In this document: positions 33,101 through 44,485 of the stretch, in pieces
Position numbering within the stretch: position 1 is the first letter of the stretch
Layout of the letters: the number at the start of each line of letters is the position of its first letter
Source: Lasiosphaeria ovina
Lineage: Eukaryota > Ascomycota > Sordariomycetes > Sordariales > Lasiosphaeriaceae
DNA: 64,000 nt
NCBI GenBank assembly: GCA_033439765.1
Contig: JAULSN010000001.1
Coordinates: 6,572,001-6,636,000 of the forward strand
Direction of reading: 5' to 3'
The notes under the pieces: generated by a model
Told to the model about the DNA's origin: nothing
Seen by the model: the letters and a program-made list of their open reading frames with translations, nothing else
Databases searched by the model: none
Position numbers and translations under genes: made by a program

Positions 33101-34211
33101 AGACTGCGTCCCCAACTAAAACCACCTCATGTGATCCGGCGTCCTTGAGGGGGCTGAGGCCATTTTGCCTTGGGTGTCTGGTTTCGTTGTCTCGTAAGTG
33201 GTTATTTGGGGGGGTTGTTTTGGCTCCTGTTTATGTCATTTCTGTACCCTTCCGCTGGACGGGAGAAGACAGTTTGACAATAGAAAGAAAAAGAAAAAAA
33301 GGCGATCCGCTGGACGGAGTACCGTTCCTCCCCTCCCTTGGTTCTTTCCTTCCTCTCATCCAATCTTGGAACTGGACTGGATTGGGCCCTCGGAGAAGAG
33401 GATGCCTTGTCACTTGATAATTAGCATCGTTGCCTTTTAGAATAGAAGACTGCTGGGCAATCTTTATTACAAAAGTCATGTTGTCAGACTAGGTACCTAG
33501 TTAGTCGCACTGGAGCATTCAGTCGGCTGACTTCCGATTACGATTGCCAGCTCACCGACGGTGACGAGTTAATTAGTGAAAAGTGAACGTGTCGCCGGCG
33601 ACACCCACCGAGCCCGTCATCGCCGCCAGTTTCGCCGCGGACTGCTGTTGGCCTGCCTGGCTCCCTCTGATTTTACAGACTACGTAGCACCCAGACGTGC
33701 CGCGGAGGTCGGTGGGCTGGCTCCCCAGGGTCATGGCCATGGTCAACAAAGGCTAACCAGGGAGACGACACATGGCAACTTGAAGAGAAAGTAGGTAATT
33801 TTTGAGTGTGCCCCTCGAAGTTGGCGCAGGCCAGGGACAAGGACGTGTCAGGGAAATGCATGTGCCTTATCGCGATGGAGCCGTCCCCGCCATTATTGGC
33901 CGTCGGGACGTTGTTTCTTGTGTTTGAATGACAATCAAAGCTAGTTGCCGTCTGCTTAAGAAGCTTGTATCTATCTTGACCAGCAGGCATTGTCCCCATA
34001 TTTCCATGCCTTTCAGCCAGTAACCGCGATAGATGGTTCCGAAATAGAAATCATAGGATTCTCTGCTCGTTGGATTTGAAACGTCTGTGAGTGGACACTT
34101 GAACAACCTCTATCTTACATTACCTAACTCACAACCTACCTCACTTTCTTCGCAACCCCAACGCACAACCCATCTCAGTCAGGTTCCCCTTTGTCCTCCA
34201 GCCCGCCAACC
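33101..34211. other. Spacer between small genes
   Basis: About 1.1 kb with no gene seen. It contains a CTAGGTACCTAG palindrome at 33490-33501. Open frames here are short and overlap on both strands. Confidence 0.5.
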
Positions 34212-34418
34212 ATGCCGTCAACAACCTCGACAGAGACAATCCAAGAGCTCCATGCGCAACTGGCTCACGTCAAGGCCGTGGGTGCCGCCTCGACTTCGAA
34301 CGGAACGCTGTGTCGTCTGTCGTCTCTCACACAGGTTTCGTTGAAAAAGTGCCGCAAACTTGTCAAGAGAATCGCCGCACTCGAGGCTGCTGCTGCCGAG
34401 CCTGCATTCCAGAAATAA
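34212..34418 (+). CDS. Small hypothetical protein, 68 residues
   Basis: Not recognised. ATG 34212 (AACCATGC) follows a C/A-rich leader (34120-34205) like those of the neighbouring small genes. The product is probably helical (TIQELHAQLAHVKAVG; LTQVSLKKCRKLVKRIAALEAAAAE), with two cysteines but no metal motif or membrane span. It could be a chance frame. Support comes from the leader style, the amphipathic pattern and its position within a run of similarly organised small genes. Confidence 0.4.
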   Translation: MPSTTSTETIQELHAQLAHVKAVGAASTSNGTLCRLSSLTQVSLKKCRKLVKRIAALEAAAAEPAFQK

Positions 34419-34759
34419 ATTGGCTCTAGCTGCGGACAGTCACTGTTCGGCACAGAACACACATCAAACATGAGTGCTGGGCCTCTCCCACAGAAAACCA
34501 GGCAACCAAGGTAAGGTCATCTAGGTACCAACAATAGGGTCAAAAGAAAAAGGCCGGTTGGTGAAGCGAGTGGCTGTCGTGTTTGACGGGGAGCCAGCCA
34601 CATAAAGCCATCACCACACCACCACGAAGGGCAACAACGAACCATCCAGCACCCGACACACTCACGCTCACAACATCAAGTACCAACCAACCACTCTTCC
34701 TTACAAGTTCCCACAAACCCCCTCCCCCGCCCCCCCCCCCCAACCGCAAAACCATCACC
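34419..34759. other. Short spacer with poly-C tract
   Basis: About 340 bases. It has a CTAGGTACCA motif at 34520-34529 and a C-rich leader ending in a 12-C run (34730-34741) just above the ATG at 34760. No gene seen. Confidence 0.55.
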
Positions 34760-35005
34760 ATGCCCAAAAGCTCGAGCTCCAGCAGCGGCGCCTCGTCCAA
34801 GTCGAGCGGCCAAGCCCGAAGCGATGCACTGGCTCTGCGGCGCCTGCAGGACGGACGTCCAACACCATCGTGTGGGACGTCAACGACAACGTGTCGGCCA
34901 CGCGGTGCCGCGGGTAGCACCAGGTCAGCGGCAGCGGCGCCTGGGTCCAGTGCCCCCCACCTGTACTGCGCTGTGGATGCCCACTGCGAGATCCAGTGGA
35001 GTTAG
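34760..35005 (+). pseudogene. Frame-scrambled relative of the 32.6-kb cysteine-motif gene
   Basis: ATG 34760 opens an 81-residue frame ending CEIQWS at TAG 35003-35005. Its start (serine-rich) and its end (LYCAVDAHCEIQW) are in that frame. Two middle blocks matching the 32552 gene are in the other two frames: HWLCGACRTDV from 34827, matching HWDCGNC, and NTIVWDVND...RCRG from 34861, matching NIIQWTATF...DCWNCG. The last block then hits a TAG before the original frame resumes. Three successive single-step frame changes therefore separate pieces that line up in order with the intact gene. I read this as a decayed paralogue whose outer frame happens to stay open; sequencing errors in a GC-rich region are the alternative. 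The 12-C run just upstream is a known error-prone context. Confidence 0.6.
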
Positions 35006-36174
35006 GTATCTAACACCTAATAGAAAGGGAGAAAGGGAGAAAGGGAGCTCTATGTTGTGTTGTTTTTGCGCTAATTATTGCGAGCGATCTTGCTCCGCTG
35101 GGACGGAAAGGCCATGACATGATATGATCCGCTGGACGGAGAGTCAGGGCAGGGCAGGGCCGGGACCAGGGAGTTTGGGGAGTCGAGGGACTGGGAAAGT
35201 TGTCGCCGCTTGGTCTTCTACAGGGTCGTGTCTCTACAATTAGACCTAGCTAGACTATAGCGGCATAATTATCGATAGACTACCAGTCCTCCTATCCGGC
35301 CAGATATTACACGCCTGAAGTTCTAAGTCTGTGAAGTTTCAGTTGAAAATACCGTTACTATGCAAGTATCTTGAATTTTCCGGGACTATTATTCCGGGCT
35401 CATTAATTAAACCGCTTAATCGGCCACGGCTCTTGCCATGTTATGATCTGTTGTAATTGAATCCAGCGCACTCCATCTACGGCCGCTCTACGACTTGACC
35501 ACCAACAGCTGATGGGTTATCACTCAGTCTTGTTAATTAGGTAGTTAGCAATTCCTGCTGACTATTATTAGAAGAATTACCTTGGCCATATAATAACCCA
35601 GATAAGATTTGACTCCCGCCTAGAGTCGTAACCAACCATCCTTTCAACCCCGAAGCGACCTTGATTACGTTAGGTCTATGCCTTACTAATGGGCATTTAC
35701 CAACCCACTTTACTTAATTAATTATACCTATATCGGATAGAGAATTATAGAGTTTGTCCACCGTGAGCCACATTGAATTCTCAATCATGATTCAACACCA
35801 GAAGTTCCAAAGTGCGAAAAAAAGATAGATATATAATGCAAATTAGATTGTTCTCGTCGTAGTAGTAGCAGTTAAAAAAAAGACACATGAAATAGAAATG
35901 AAGATAATGAAAACCCCTACACCCACTGACTCGCCCTCTGCCCCCACGTTTCCCCCTTCATCCTCAGGGGCTGGGATCGCTACATCGCACCGCATCAAGC
36001 TAGTATGGATGGATTGATCCACGTTTTGCCGTCTCTACCAAGTCCGTTCCAGCTTTTCATTTTTGTTGTTTTTTATACACACGCGCTCGGTCGGTAGGGC
36101 ACAGCTTACATCCCGCTCCCTCCACTTTCTCCCTCTCCTTGAACCAAAACTGGATGGACCGGATATCTCAGTGC
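35006..36174. other. Spacer with AT-rich, RIP-like block
   Basis: About 1.2 kb with no gene. From about 35220 to 35900 the base composition shifts to AT-rich with many TA steps (ATTAATTAA, TAATTAATTATA), unlike the GC-rich flanks. No open frame or repeat boundary survives. It may be an old transposon remnant mutated by RIP. The Sec3 3' untranslated region presumably ends around 36000-36174. Confidence 0.5.
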
Positions 36175-39100
36175 TCACCTCCCAGAAACCGAGAATGCAC
36201 CTTTGACCTCTGTGCGGGGCCATTCAAAGAGCACATCGCCGCCATACACGTTAGTCGTGATGGCGCCGATGCGCAGCTCCACGTCCGAGTAGAAGCGCTC
36301 GCATTCGCGCAGCACGCGGTTGACGAGGTTCTTTGAGCTGCCGCTCAGGGCCCCCACCCCACCGCCAGGCAGTGACGAGTCGTCGGCGTCGCCAAAGTGC
36401 TTTTCAACACGCTTGCGGAGCGTCTCGATGCCCTTGCGTACTTCGCGCGCGTCGTAGCCGCCGAGGATCTTGTTGAACGTTGCCTTGGAGTTGCTGGGTT
36501 GAGCGGCAACGGCGGCGGGCGACTTGGCACCGCTGGCGAGCTGGGCCTCGATATTCTCGAGGTACTCGAGCAACTTGCCGAGGGGTCTCCGCATGACGGC
36601 GTTGAGGTAGAGGCCCATGTGCTCGCCAAGCTCCTGCTGGGCCGCCTCCTTCCAGTCATCAAGCACCTCAAGCCCACGCGGGTTGTCCACCTCCTCGAGG
36701 TAGTGGTTCATGTTTTCAATGAGCAGAATGTGGAAGTTGAGCGTCTCCTTGTCTTCGGGGTCGGCCGAGTTGACACCGGCGGCGCCGGCTGCACCCACAG
36801 CTGGGTTCTCGCGCGCAATCACCTTCAGCGAGTCGAACATGGACTTGAGGATTCGATCGTACTCGCGGTCCACCATGCGGCGGACGCTCAGACTCGAGTC
36901 CACACCCGAGAGCATGTTCTCCACCGCCGTTGAGAATTGTGGGAAGATGCGCATGAAATGGATGACGCCTTTACGCTTCTTGATCTTGACCTTCGTCTCC
37001 TCGATGGCCCGGATTTGGTCATCGACAAACTTCCTGAACTTAGCTTCGAGGTTGCCGTGAAGCTTCTGCAGCATGTTGTTGAGGAAGTCCTGGTTGGACT
37101 GCCCCATGTCGGCCATCTTGCGCTCTAGCGTCCCAAGAATGCCAACCCCTTGTCTGAGATAAAGTTAGCAAAACAAGAACCAACCGAAAGGATAGACCGC
37201 CGACAACAGCGAGCACCTCAACTTACAGTGGATCCATGTTCAACACCCAGTCCATGAGCTGCTGCAAGTTCGGCTCCAAGAACAGGAAAATCGCCTCCAT
37301 GGCGCGTGTCACCCTGCGTGCAAGCTCACGGTCCGGCTCCATCAGCCGGTGCCGCTTTAGGTCGCCGCCTCGGCGGTCACGGGGCCTCGATGTCGCCACA
37401 AGATCCGGGAAGTCTGCTTGCTCCAGCGTCGTGGCATGGAAGAAGTCGACGATGAAATTTTGTTCCATCTCCACCAAGGGCAGTAGATCGTCCAGGACGC
37501 CAGCAAACACCTCGTACGGAATAGCTCTGCCGTCTGGTGTCTTGTCTAGATTCGTCCTGCTGCTCCCGTCGCCGAGTGGCGACCGGAGACTTCTGGCCAG
37601 CGTTTGGCTTCGCTTCACCGTGAGCTTCCTGGCCGTTGTCGCTAGGCCCTCCTCCTTCTTCTCCTGCTGCGACGTGAACAACAGCTCGCTCTCTTCGCCC
37701 GTCATTTTCCTCGCGTTCTTCTTCCAGGCGTCCATGGCTTCCCTGAACTCGGCCTTGTAGATGGGGTGGCATCTGTCCTGGTAGATCTGGACGATGCGGT
37801 TCCAGTTGTCCAGGTCAACATCCCGGGCGTAGAGAACCAAGGGGCTATATATCCAGAGCATTTCCCTCCCGGTTTCGTGGTTACGAGGGTCGACCTTCTT
37901 GGACAGGGCACCGTCCAGCGCAGATCTGGTCGCGCGGAAGGAGTCATCAAACTGCCTTGCCATGAACTCCACCAGCCGCCGCATGAAGAGAGAGCTCTCA
38001 GCTGTGTACATCTCCTTCTTCTCCTGAACAATACGCATATTGCCATAGTCAGTGTTGAGCCCGAGCGACTGGTCTCCACTTTCATCCTCGCTCTTGCGCG
38101 AGTCATTGTTGCCCATGGCCGGATCAATCTTCATCATGGCCTTGTACAGCGTGACAAGGGCGGACTCGATCTCCTCGATGCCGCCAGAGCTGTCTAGAGG
38201 CGCCACTCTGAGAGCCTCAAGGTCGGACTCGCTGATGGCGCAGGTTTCCAGCAACGACTCCAGCTCCTTCATCAAGAGCTTCTGGTTGGCAGCCTGGACT
38301 TGGAGGCCCTGGCCTTGCGCCTCGATGTAGGCTATGTCATCGGAGAGAGTCTGCTAGTGGTCAGACGGCAGCTTCTACAACGTCAGAGATAAGGAATTGA
38401 CTTACGGATAGCTCGACGCTATATAGCGTGAGTAGGTTGTCAAGCTCGTCGCATTCGTTAATTGCAAGATCAATGCCCTTTTTGATGCCATCGACCCTTT
38501 CGTCTTCCTCCTGAAAACGGGCGAGCCAGCCCCCAGCCTGGGATTTATTGAGTTCTCGATCGATGTCAGCTCGCATTTCGTCAAAGTTACGAGCCCGCAT
38601 TTGCTCGCCCGGAACCCAGCCGAAATAGTCCAGCCACTTAGTAAACTCGGCAGTCTGGCTGTCTAGGATAGAAGGATCTATGCCGAGAGTGGCTAGGTAC
38701 TTGACGTCGTTTCCGCTGATGATGGACTTGCGAGAGTCCTCCGGCGCCGATGTCTCTTCCATCTTCTTCTCCTTAAGTGAGGATTGAAGACTAGCCGGCC
38801 TACTGTTAGAGCTCGACGTGACCTTCACCTCGGGTATACCCGATGCGGCCGAGACTCTATCAGCAGCCTTCGGTGGTGGTTCTGGGGTAGGAGCGGACTC
38901 TGGTGCTTTTTGAGAAGGGGCCGGCTTCGGAGCTGGGGGTGGAGGAGGCACTACAGCCGTGATACCGTCGGGGCCATCGGTGCTCTTGTTCTGGTTCTGC
39001 CGAATGCGATCCGCTGCACCCCCTGGCCTCGGCTTGAAAGCCGACACTGCCGTCGCCGCCTTCCAAAATGCTCCTGCAATTTCTCCCTTGGACTTTTTAG

Positions 39101-40577
39101 ATTTGATCATTGGCCCAAGGCCGGGCCTGCTATCATCTGATACCTCGTCCGTGGTCGTTGGTGAAGGGACGGGGAGAGGAAGCGGCGAAGCGGAGGCTTT
39201 GATGGAAGGCGCCGTCGTTTCGGAGGGTATGGAGAGAGTCCCCTGGGTCTCCCTTGCGGTATCAGCACCGTTAACAGCCAAGCTCTGGCTATCTGATGGC
39301 TGTGGCTGATTGCGTCTGCTTATCGAGTTCTGACGGGGCGACACCCTCTCCACGCTGCGAGGAGGGACTGCCAGTGGATCTCGACGCATTCCGGGACTCA
39401 TCAGAGGCGCCGGAACCAGGTCTCTATCAGCTTGCTGCGGGCGCAAGGGATCCATAGGAGGCCGTTTTCGCGCGGGCGGCTTTTCCTCCAATACCTGCAG
39501 TTGAGGAGGTTGAGGCTCTGGACTGGGAGTAAGATAGTTTGAGCCGGCCCCGTTGACCCCGTTCCCGTTCCTCGACCTCGGGCGGATGCTGCTCGTATCC
39601 TCACTTCTTGCTGCAAGAGACGTGGTCACGGAGTCCTGGCTCTGGTTATTTGATGCCAGCCGCCGCAGGGATGGCTGCTCCAAGGATTTCCGTCCCGACT
39701 CCACACTTTGGGCTGGAGAAGATCTTCCATTGGGTCCATTGGGCGGCAGTGGGCTGCGGGAGGGTATTCTCTCGGAAAAGGCAGGCGGCGCGTTAAGTTG
39801 AGCGCTCAGGGTCCCCGCGCCGTTGTAGCCCGACGAGACTGAGCCGTTTCCGCTGCTAGGGGCCGTCTCGAGAGGGGCGGGCCGTGGAGGCGGGGGGCGG
39901 TCCTGTCTCCTCGGGGCCTGGGCGCCGCCCAAGACCTGCTCAAGCTCGCGCTGGTCGAAGCCAGCTAGGTTGGGCATGCGGCCGCCCGTGTATTTGGCGT
40001 AGATCTTGATTATGCTGGCAATGAAGAACTTCTTCTCCTTATCAGTCTGCGCCTGCCAGTAGTATGGCTTTCCGAGGGTAACCACAAATCCAACATCGCG
40101 AGCCGAGTCTTGGAAGGTCGGGTTGGCTGTGGGGCTCGTGAAGGACTCGATGGCCGAGAGATCGTCGAGGAACCATGTCTTGCCAATGGAGAAGGTGCCA
40201 TTGGGATTCTCCTTGGACTTGTGCAGCCGCACTCGGCCAGACTTGCGCACAGCGACGATTATGACGCGGTCCTTTTCGGACTGGGGTGTCCTTGCCTGGG
40301 GCGGTGGTGGAGCTGTGGGCGACGACGAGTACTCCGTGATGCGCAGGTGGGTGATATATGTCTCGAGCACTGCAGCGAGAGGAGAGAAAAGTTGTCAGCA
40401 GGATAAAAGAGCGCTGGCAGGGCGCCATTCAGGGGATAGATAGATATTATTGTGTCGGCAGGGTGCCTTACTGGAACCATCGTCATCCCTTCTCTCGAAG
40501 CAGCTGTCGATGATCCTCTTCTTCTCATCCTCGAATATGTCGGCCCTGCTCAGCTCCCGGCCGTTGGTCGTGGCCAT
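36175..40577 (-). CDS. SEC3: Exocyst complex component Sec3
   Basis: Landmark subunit of the exocyst, which tethers secretory vesicles at the growing hyphal tip. It binds phosphoinositides and Rho GTPases through its N-terminal PH-like domain. Exons 40577-40472, 40369-38406, 38350-37227 and 37153-36175; all junctions are GT-AG and phase-consistent, giving 1390 residues. Residues 1-36 (RADIFEDEKKRIIDSCFER) lead into the PH-like domain (TYITHLRITEY, RVIIVAVRKSGRVRLHKSKEN, TWFLDDLSAIESF, to about 180). A long Pro/Ser-rich disordered region (about 190-530) is followed by the helical Sec3 core (YLATLGIDPSILDS, LLTLYSVELS, SSLFMRRLVEFMARQFDDSF) and the C-terminal rod (NFHILLIENMNHYLEEVDN, FNKILGGYDAREVRKGIE). 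A possible extra donor overlaps the stop codon (GGTGAGC), so the last residues could differ. Nothing looks damaged. Confidence 0.93.
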
Positions 40578-41848
40578 GGTAGCGGCCGGGATGTCGCTCT
40601 CCCGTCAACCCGAGGCCCTTGGTGATGCGCGGTTCATGAGCGGTAGGTAGACGGGTGCGTCGGCGGAGACTGTGACGACTGCTGAGGCTAGCGATGGCGA
40701 GGGCGCATCTTTCGGCAGGACGCCCATCTAACGATGATGCCACGCCACGGTCCCACGAATTGGTGCAGTCGTCGTCGGTTGGATCGGGTTATGGTCGTGT
40801 GTCGTGTCCCTGCAAGGGATAGTTGCGTATGAATTCGAATGCGGCGTGTGTTCTGTCGTGGGACGCCAGCGCAAGCGATGGTTCGCCTGTCCAAAACGCT
40901 GCTTGTCAAGCGGAGCGAGCTGGGGTCTAGTCTGGTCTAGCCAGGAAGGGAGGTGGTGCTAACAAATATGGAGTATATGAGGCTTACGCTCTCGTACCCC
41001 TGCTACGGGTTGTGCCATCAATTCGAGAAAGTTGGACAGCGGCAGCAGGTAAGCGGGCATGGTTTGCCTGGTCCGTGCGGGGCATAATGTGGCTTGTTCC
41101 TAGCTGCTACATAATAACTGCTCGAATTAAACCACAACGGAATCTCCCGCACTCTGTAAGTACCACTCGTGTAGCAGTTAGCTTGGCCCGTCTTTGCGTC
41201 ACCACCCATTTGCAGCCAGCCGCCTGGCTTTCTATTTCGGGATTGAACTGTTTACATAAATACAAAGGCGAATTGTTCTTTCCACGGAAATCGATGCAAG
41301 GAAAATCGCCTCCCGCCGGTTTCCTGGTAGAGTTGTGCTGTATTCCGCATGTTTTGGGCTCCAGCTCAGACCTTTTCTCCCGCACATCATACATGTTTCA
41401 CTTATTTCGCTGAAGCTTGGGGTTGGGGGCTTGGGGGGGTTCTCGGATTTCCACGTCACCGTCTCTCCGTGCCATGTCGACTGTTTGTTTCAAATGCGCC
41501 CGAAGATATCACTCGCCCCAAGCACACGTGGTATGTACTGTATGTACATACATGTCGGCATAAGAGCCGTCTCCCATACCGCAGCGGCATTTCTTTTCAA
41601 TAGGAAAATGAGGCATATGGCTTGCTATAGCTGTATAACATCCTTCGCAGGCCACCTATAACATATTGTGTTCCGTTGAAGGCAAAGTAACACCTATACA
41701 GCACTGCTGCTGCTGCTGCTGCTGCCATCAACCTGGAAGTATGTACAAGGTTCTATTATACCCAAATCTAAAATAGTAAGAACCCGGGGATAGCGCGGCC
41801 CATATCGGCCCCGGAACCCCAGCCAAATCATCATCGCATCACTTTTCA
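40578..41848. other. Spacer between SEC3 and ASCH-domain gene
   Basis: About 1.3 kb with no supported gene. It includes the SEC3 promoter and a CTG/CAG microsatellite of seven units at about 41704-41725 just beyond the 3' end of the next gene. Confidence 0.55.
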
Positions 41849-44485
41849 TCACTCAATCTCATCGTCGTCTATGTCTTCATCCGAGTCCCAAATGACCGGC
41901 GGTTGCCTGACGTCGTCTACCAACAAACTGTCTGGCATTATTACTTGCGACGACAGGTTGATGCCCCCGGCTCCGGAAGGGAGTCTGACCAGACTTCCGC
42001 CGTCCTCGTCTGCCTCATTGTTGATCAGCAGTAGAGATGGTCCACTTGAACCGGGCATCGGCCTTGTCGGGGCAGACAATGTATCTTCCCTGTCTTGCTC
42101 CTCCCCTCCCGTCTCGAAGACATCAGGGCTAGGGCTTGACGGCCCGCTTGCGGTCGTTGCCTGAGACGGCCGGAAAGGAGAAACCACGACCGCCTTGCGG
42201 CGGCGGACAGCTGATGGCGTTGTCCTCTGCTGTTGGTGCTGCTGCTGGCTCCGGATACGGCTGCTTGATCTTGTTCCGGCAGTTGGTAACGCTGGCCGTG
42301 CGAAAACTCCTCCAGGTGTCGCAGTCACGGCATTAACAGCAGTAGTAACTATCGCCGATGAAACCTTTTTGGCCGCCGTCGGAACCGGTTCTTGGATTGC
42401 TGGGATCACATCCTCGTGCCGGCGGCCCGTTTGCGAGGATGACGGCACCATCTGTGTCGATTGAATGATATCGCTGCGAATCTGTTCTTCGAGTTCCTGT
42501 GAGATGCTCACACCGCCCAGTCCGTCCTCGTCCCCTTCTTCCAGACCTGCCTCGTCGTCTTCGTCCCCATCGGCGAAGAGAGCACAACGCAGGTTCGCCA
42601 GAAGTTGACCCACAATGGCCGGCGGTACATATCTGTATTTCTGGGGTGGGCTATCTCCGAGCCCATTGTCCTTCATCGATGCCAGGGGAACCGGGTTGTT
42701 GAGCTCGTACACCTGCACCAACTTGTGCGCGAAGTTGAAGCCTAATGTGCCCTCGTTAAACTCTGCGTTGCCGATACCACTTTCACTGTCGATCTGTCCC
42801 GGTTCTTCTGCAGGCCCTAGAACGGCCATATGCCTGACTTCGGCCACTGGGCGTGTAACATAAATCCAGCAGCGGGATACCTGCAACGGGAACTTGTAGT
42901 TACGGAACTCGTGGTCTTTCGTGCCCTTGGCAATCGCTTCCGCGGGTTCTGGGTGAATTGAGATGAGAATATCCGAGCGGTCCGTCTGCGGTCCCAAGGA
43001 GCGAATGACCTCTAGAGGAACCCTTTGGCTCTCCAGGCCTTGGCTGTAGAACTGAGATCGTGCCTGAGACCTGCCCTGAGATTTGCCTTGAAGCTTGCCT
43101 TGGGTGTGCCGCTGAAGAGATGGAGACGCCATTTTCCGTAGGGGCCTTGGTGTCTCTTCAAACACCTCGCCTGGAGTCGATTTAGGCAGTTCTATCTGCA
43201 CTCGGCGAGGGGGCAGAGTCGGCGTCCTAGGACCCGCAACAACTCTGGAACTTGAAGATGGCAGCTGCAGTTGGGCTCGCCGAATGGCTGTGGTTGGTGA
43301 AGCAGGTTCGTCGCCGGCCTCCCTGGCACTGGAAGATACGAGTTGCATCTGAACTCGCGGGGCCGGAGTCGGTGTGGTAGGAACACCGACGTTGCTGGTA
43401 GATGTATCTGTGGACTCGCCGGCGGCTAGAATTTGGCCGAGGGCCGACACAAGGCAGGAACTCTGGGTCGCGTTTAGAGGTTGCTGAGGTGTTTGATGGA
43501 CGGAACTGGCTTTAAGTGGTGAGGGACTGAAAGCGTCGAGTTCATCGTCTGAATCGGGTATTTCCGCAAAGACAGCCTCCATATCCCCTGTGTGAGGTCT
43601 TGTGAATGTATTTGCTCTGGGCAAGACAGAATTGTCGCCGAGATCAAAACTTGCCATCGGAATTTCTGCAAGTGGCTGGCGATGCGGTCTCCTGGAGGGG
43701 GTCTCCTTGACTGGCGATGATGCGAGTAGAGATGACGAGAGACGGCTGCCGGGACTGTATGAGTCTTGAATCACCAAGTTCCGGGGTCTCTTGGACATGG
43801 ACTCCAGTGTGGGCGACGGAGCATTGATGTTGGTGGATTTCTCTTTAAGGGGCGACCTGCCTGGCATTGGACTGTATCTGTCCAACATTGGGGTAAAAGG
43901 GGTCGGCTGAGAGGAGGGAATTTCATCCAGGTTGACTTTGATCCTCTTGTGAGACGGTGTCCGTGGCGACGACGAGGGCCGTCCAACGCGTGGTTCCTCT
44001 CCTGCGTTCCGCTTGCCCAAGGCAGTACCCGACGGCAATGTTGGTAGACCGCCCTCGGCCTCACCATCGCTGCCGCCATCGTCACCCCCGTCTGCGGATT
44101 CGTCTTCTTCGTCTTCCGAGTCCTTAACCAGCAACATGTCGTCGTCGTCCCTAGCGCCGGCGCCTCCCCCGGAGAGAAACTGTGTAAGAGTCTGGGTGTG
44201 AAATGACGAGTTGGGCGTGTCGCCCACCGTCTTTCTACGCTTCTGGGAGTGTTCTTCGTCGACAAGCAAGGCATCGGCGTCATCTTCTGACCCGGACGGC
44301 CTCACATAGTCGATCTGGGTCAAGGTCTGCTGTCGCAGTGCGCGGGCCGAGGAAGTTTTGCTTTTGCGGCCGTACGTCGTGACCACGCGGCGTCGGGCGG
44401 GAAACTGTGCTTGCTGTGGAGCTGGCGACGAGTTGTATATTCGCCCAGCTGGTGCCTGGATTTGCGATCTCGTGTTCGGCGCCAT
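41849..44485 (-). CDS. Large disordered protein with ASCH/PUA-like domain
   Basis: One exon, 878 residues from ATG 44485 (GGCGCCATCTG on the plus strand). The N-terminus is basic and carries two copies of a QTLTQ motif (RQQTLTQIDYV and HTQTLTQFLSG), then acidic stretches and Ser/Pro-rich disorder. At about residues 500-640 there is a folded module: DILISIHPEPAEAIAKGTKDHEFRNY, then SRCWIYVTRPVAEVRHMAVLGP, then VVGQLLANLRCALF. The K-G-T-K-D-H-E-F-R pattern fits ASCH domains of the PUA superfamily, which bind RNA or modified nucleotides. The C-terminus is disordered and ends with an acidic DEDIDDDEIE. Basic patches (RKTVG, KRIKVNL, VRRRKAVVV) suggest nuclear localisation. The ASCH/PUA assignment is by motif; the function is unknown. 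Confidence 0.75.
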   Translation of the reverse strand: MAPNTRSQIQAPAGRIYNSSPAPQQAQFPARRRVVTTYGRKSKTSSARALRQQTLTQIDYVRPSGSEDDADALLVDEEHSQKRRKTVGDTPNSSFHTQTLTQFLSGGGAGARDDDDMLLVKDSEDEEDESADGGDDGGSDGEAEGGLPTLPSGTALGKRNAGEEPRVGRPSSSPRTPSHKRIKVNLDEIPSSQPTPFTPMLDRYSPMPGRSPLKEKSTNINAPSPTLESMSKRPRNLVIQDSYSPGSRLSSSLLASSPVKETPSRRPHRQPLAEIPMASFDLGDNSVLPRANTFTRPHTGDMEAVFAEIPDSDDELDAFSPSPLKASSVHQTPQQPLNATQSSCLVSALGQILAAGESTDTSTSNVGVPTTPTPAPRVQMQLVSSSAREAGDEPASPTTAIRRAQLQLPSSSSRVVAGPRTPTLPPRRVQIELPKSTPGEVFEETPRPLRKMASPSLQRHTQGKLQGKSQGRSQARSQFYSQGLESQRVPLEVIRSLGPQTDRSDILISIHPEPAEAIAKGTKDHEFRNYKFPLQVSRCWIYVTRPVAEVRHMAVLGPAEEPGQIDSESGIGNAEFNEGTLGFNFAHKLVQVYELNNPVPLASMKDNGLGDSPPQKYRYVPPAIVGQLLANLRCALFADGDEDDEAGLEEGDEDGLGGVSISQELEEQIRSDIIQSTQMVPSSSQTGRRHEDVIPAIQEPVPTAAKKVSSAIVTTAVNAVTATPGGVFARPALPTAGTRSSSRIRSQQQHQQQRTTPSAVRRRKAVVVSPFRPSQATTASGPSSPSPDVFETGGEEQDREDTLSAPTRPMPGSSGPSLLLINNEADEDGGSLVRLPSGAGGINLSSQVIMPDSLLVDDVRQPPVIWDSDEDIDDDEIE

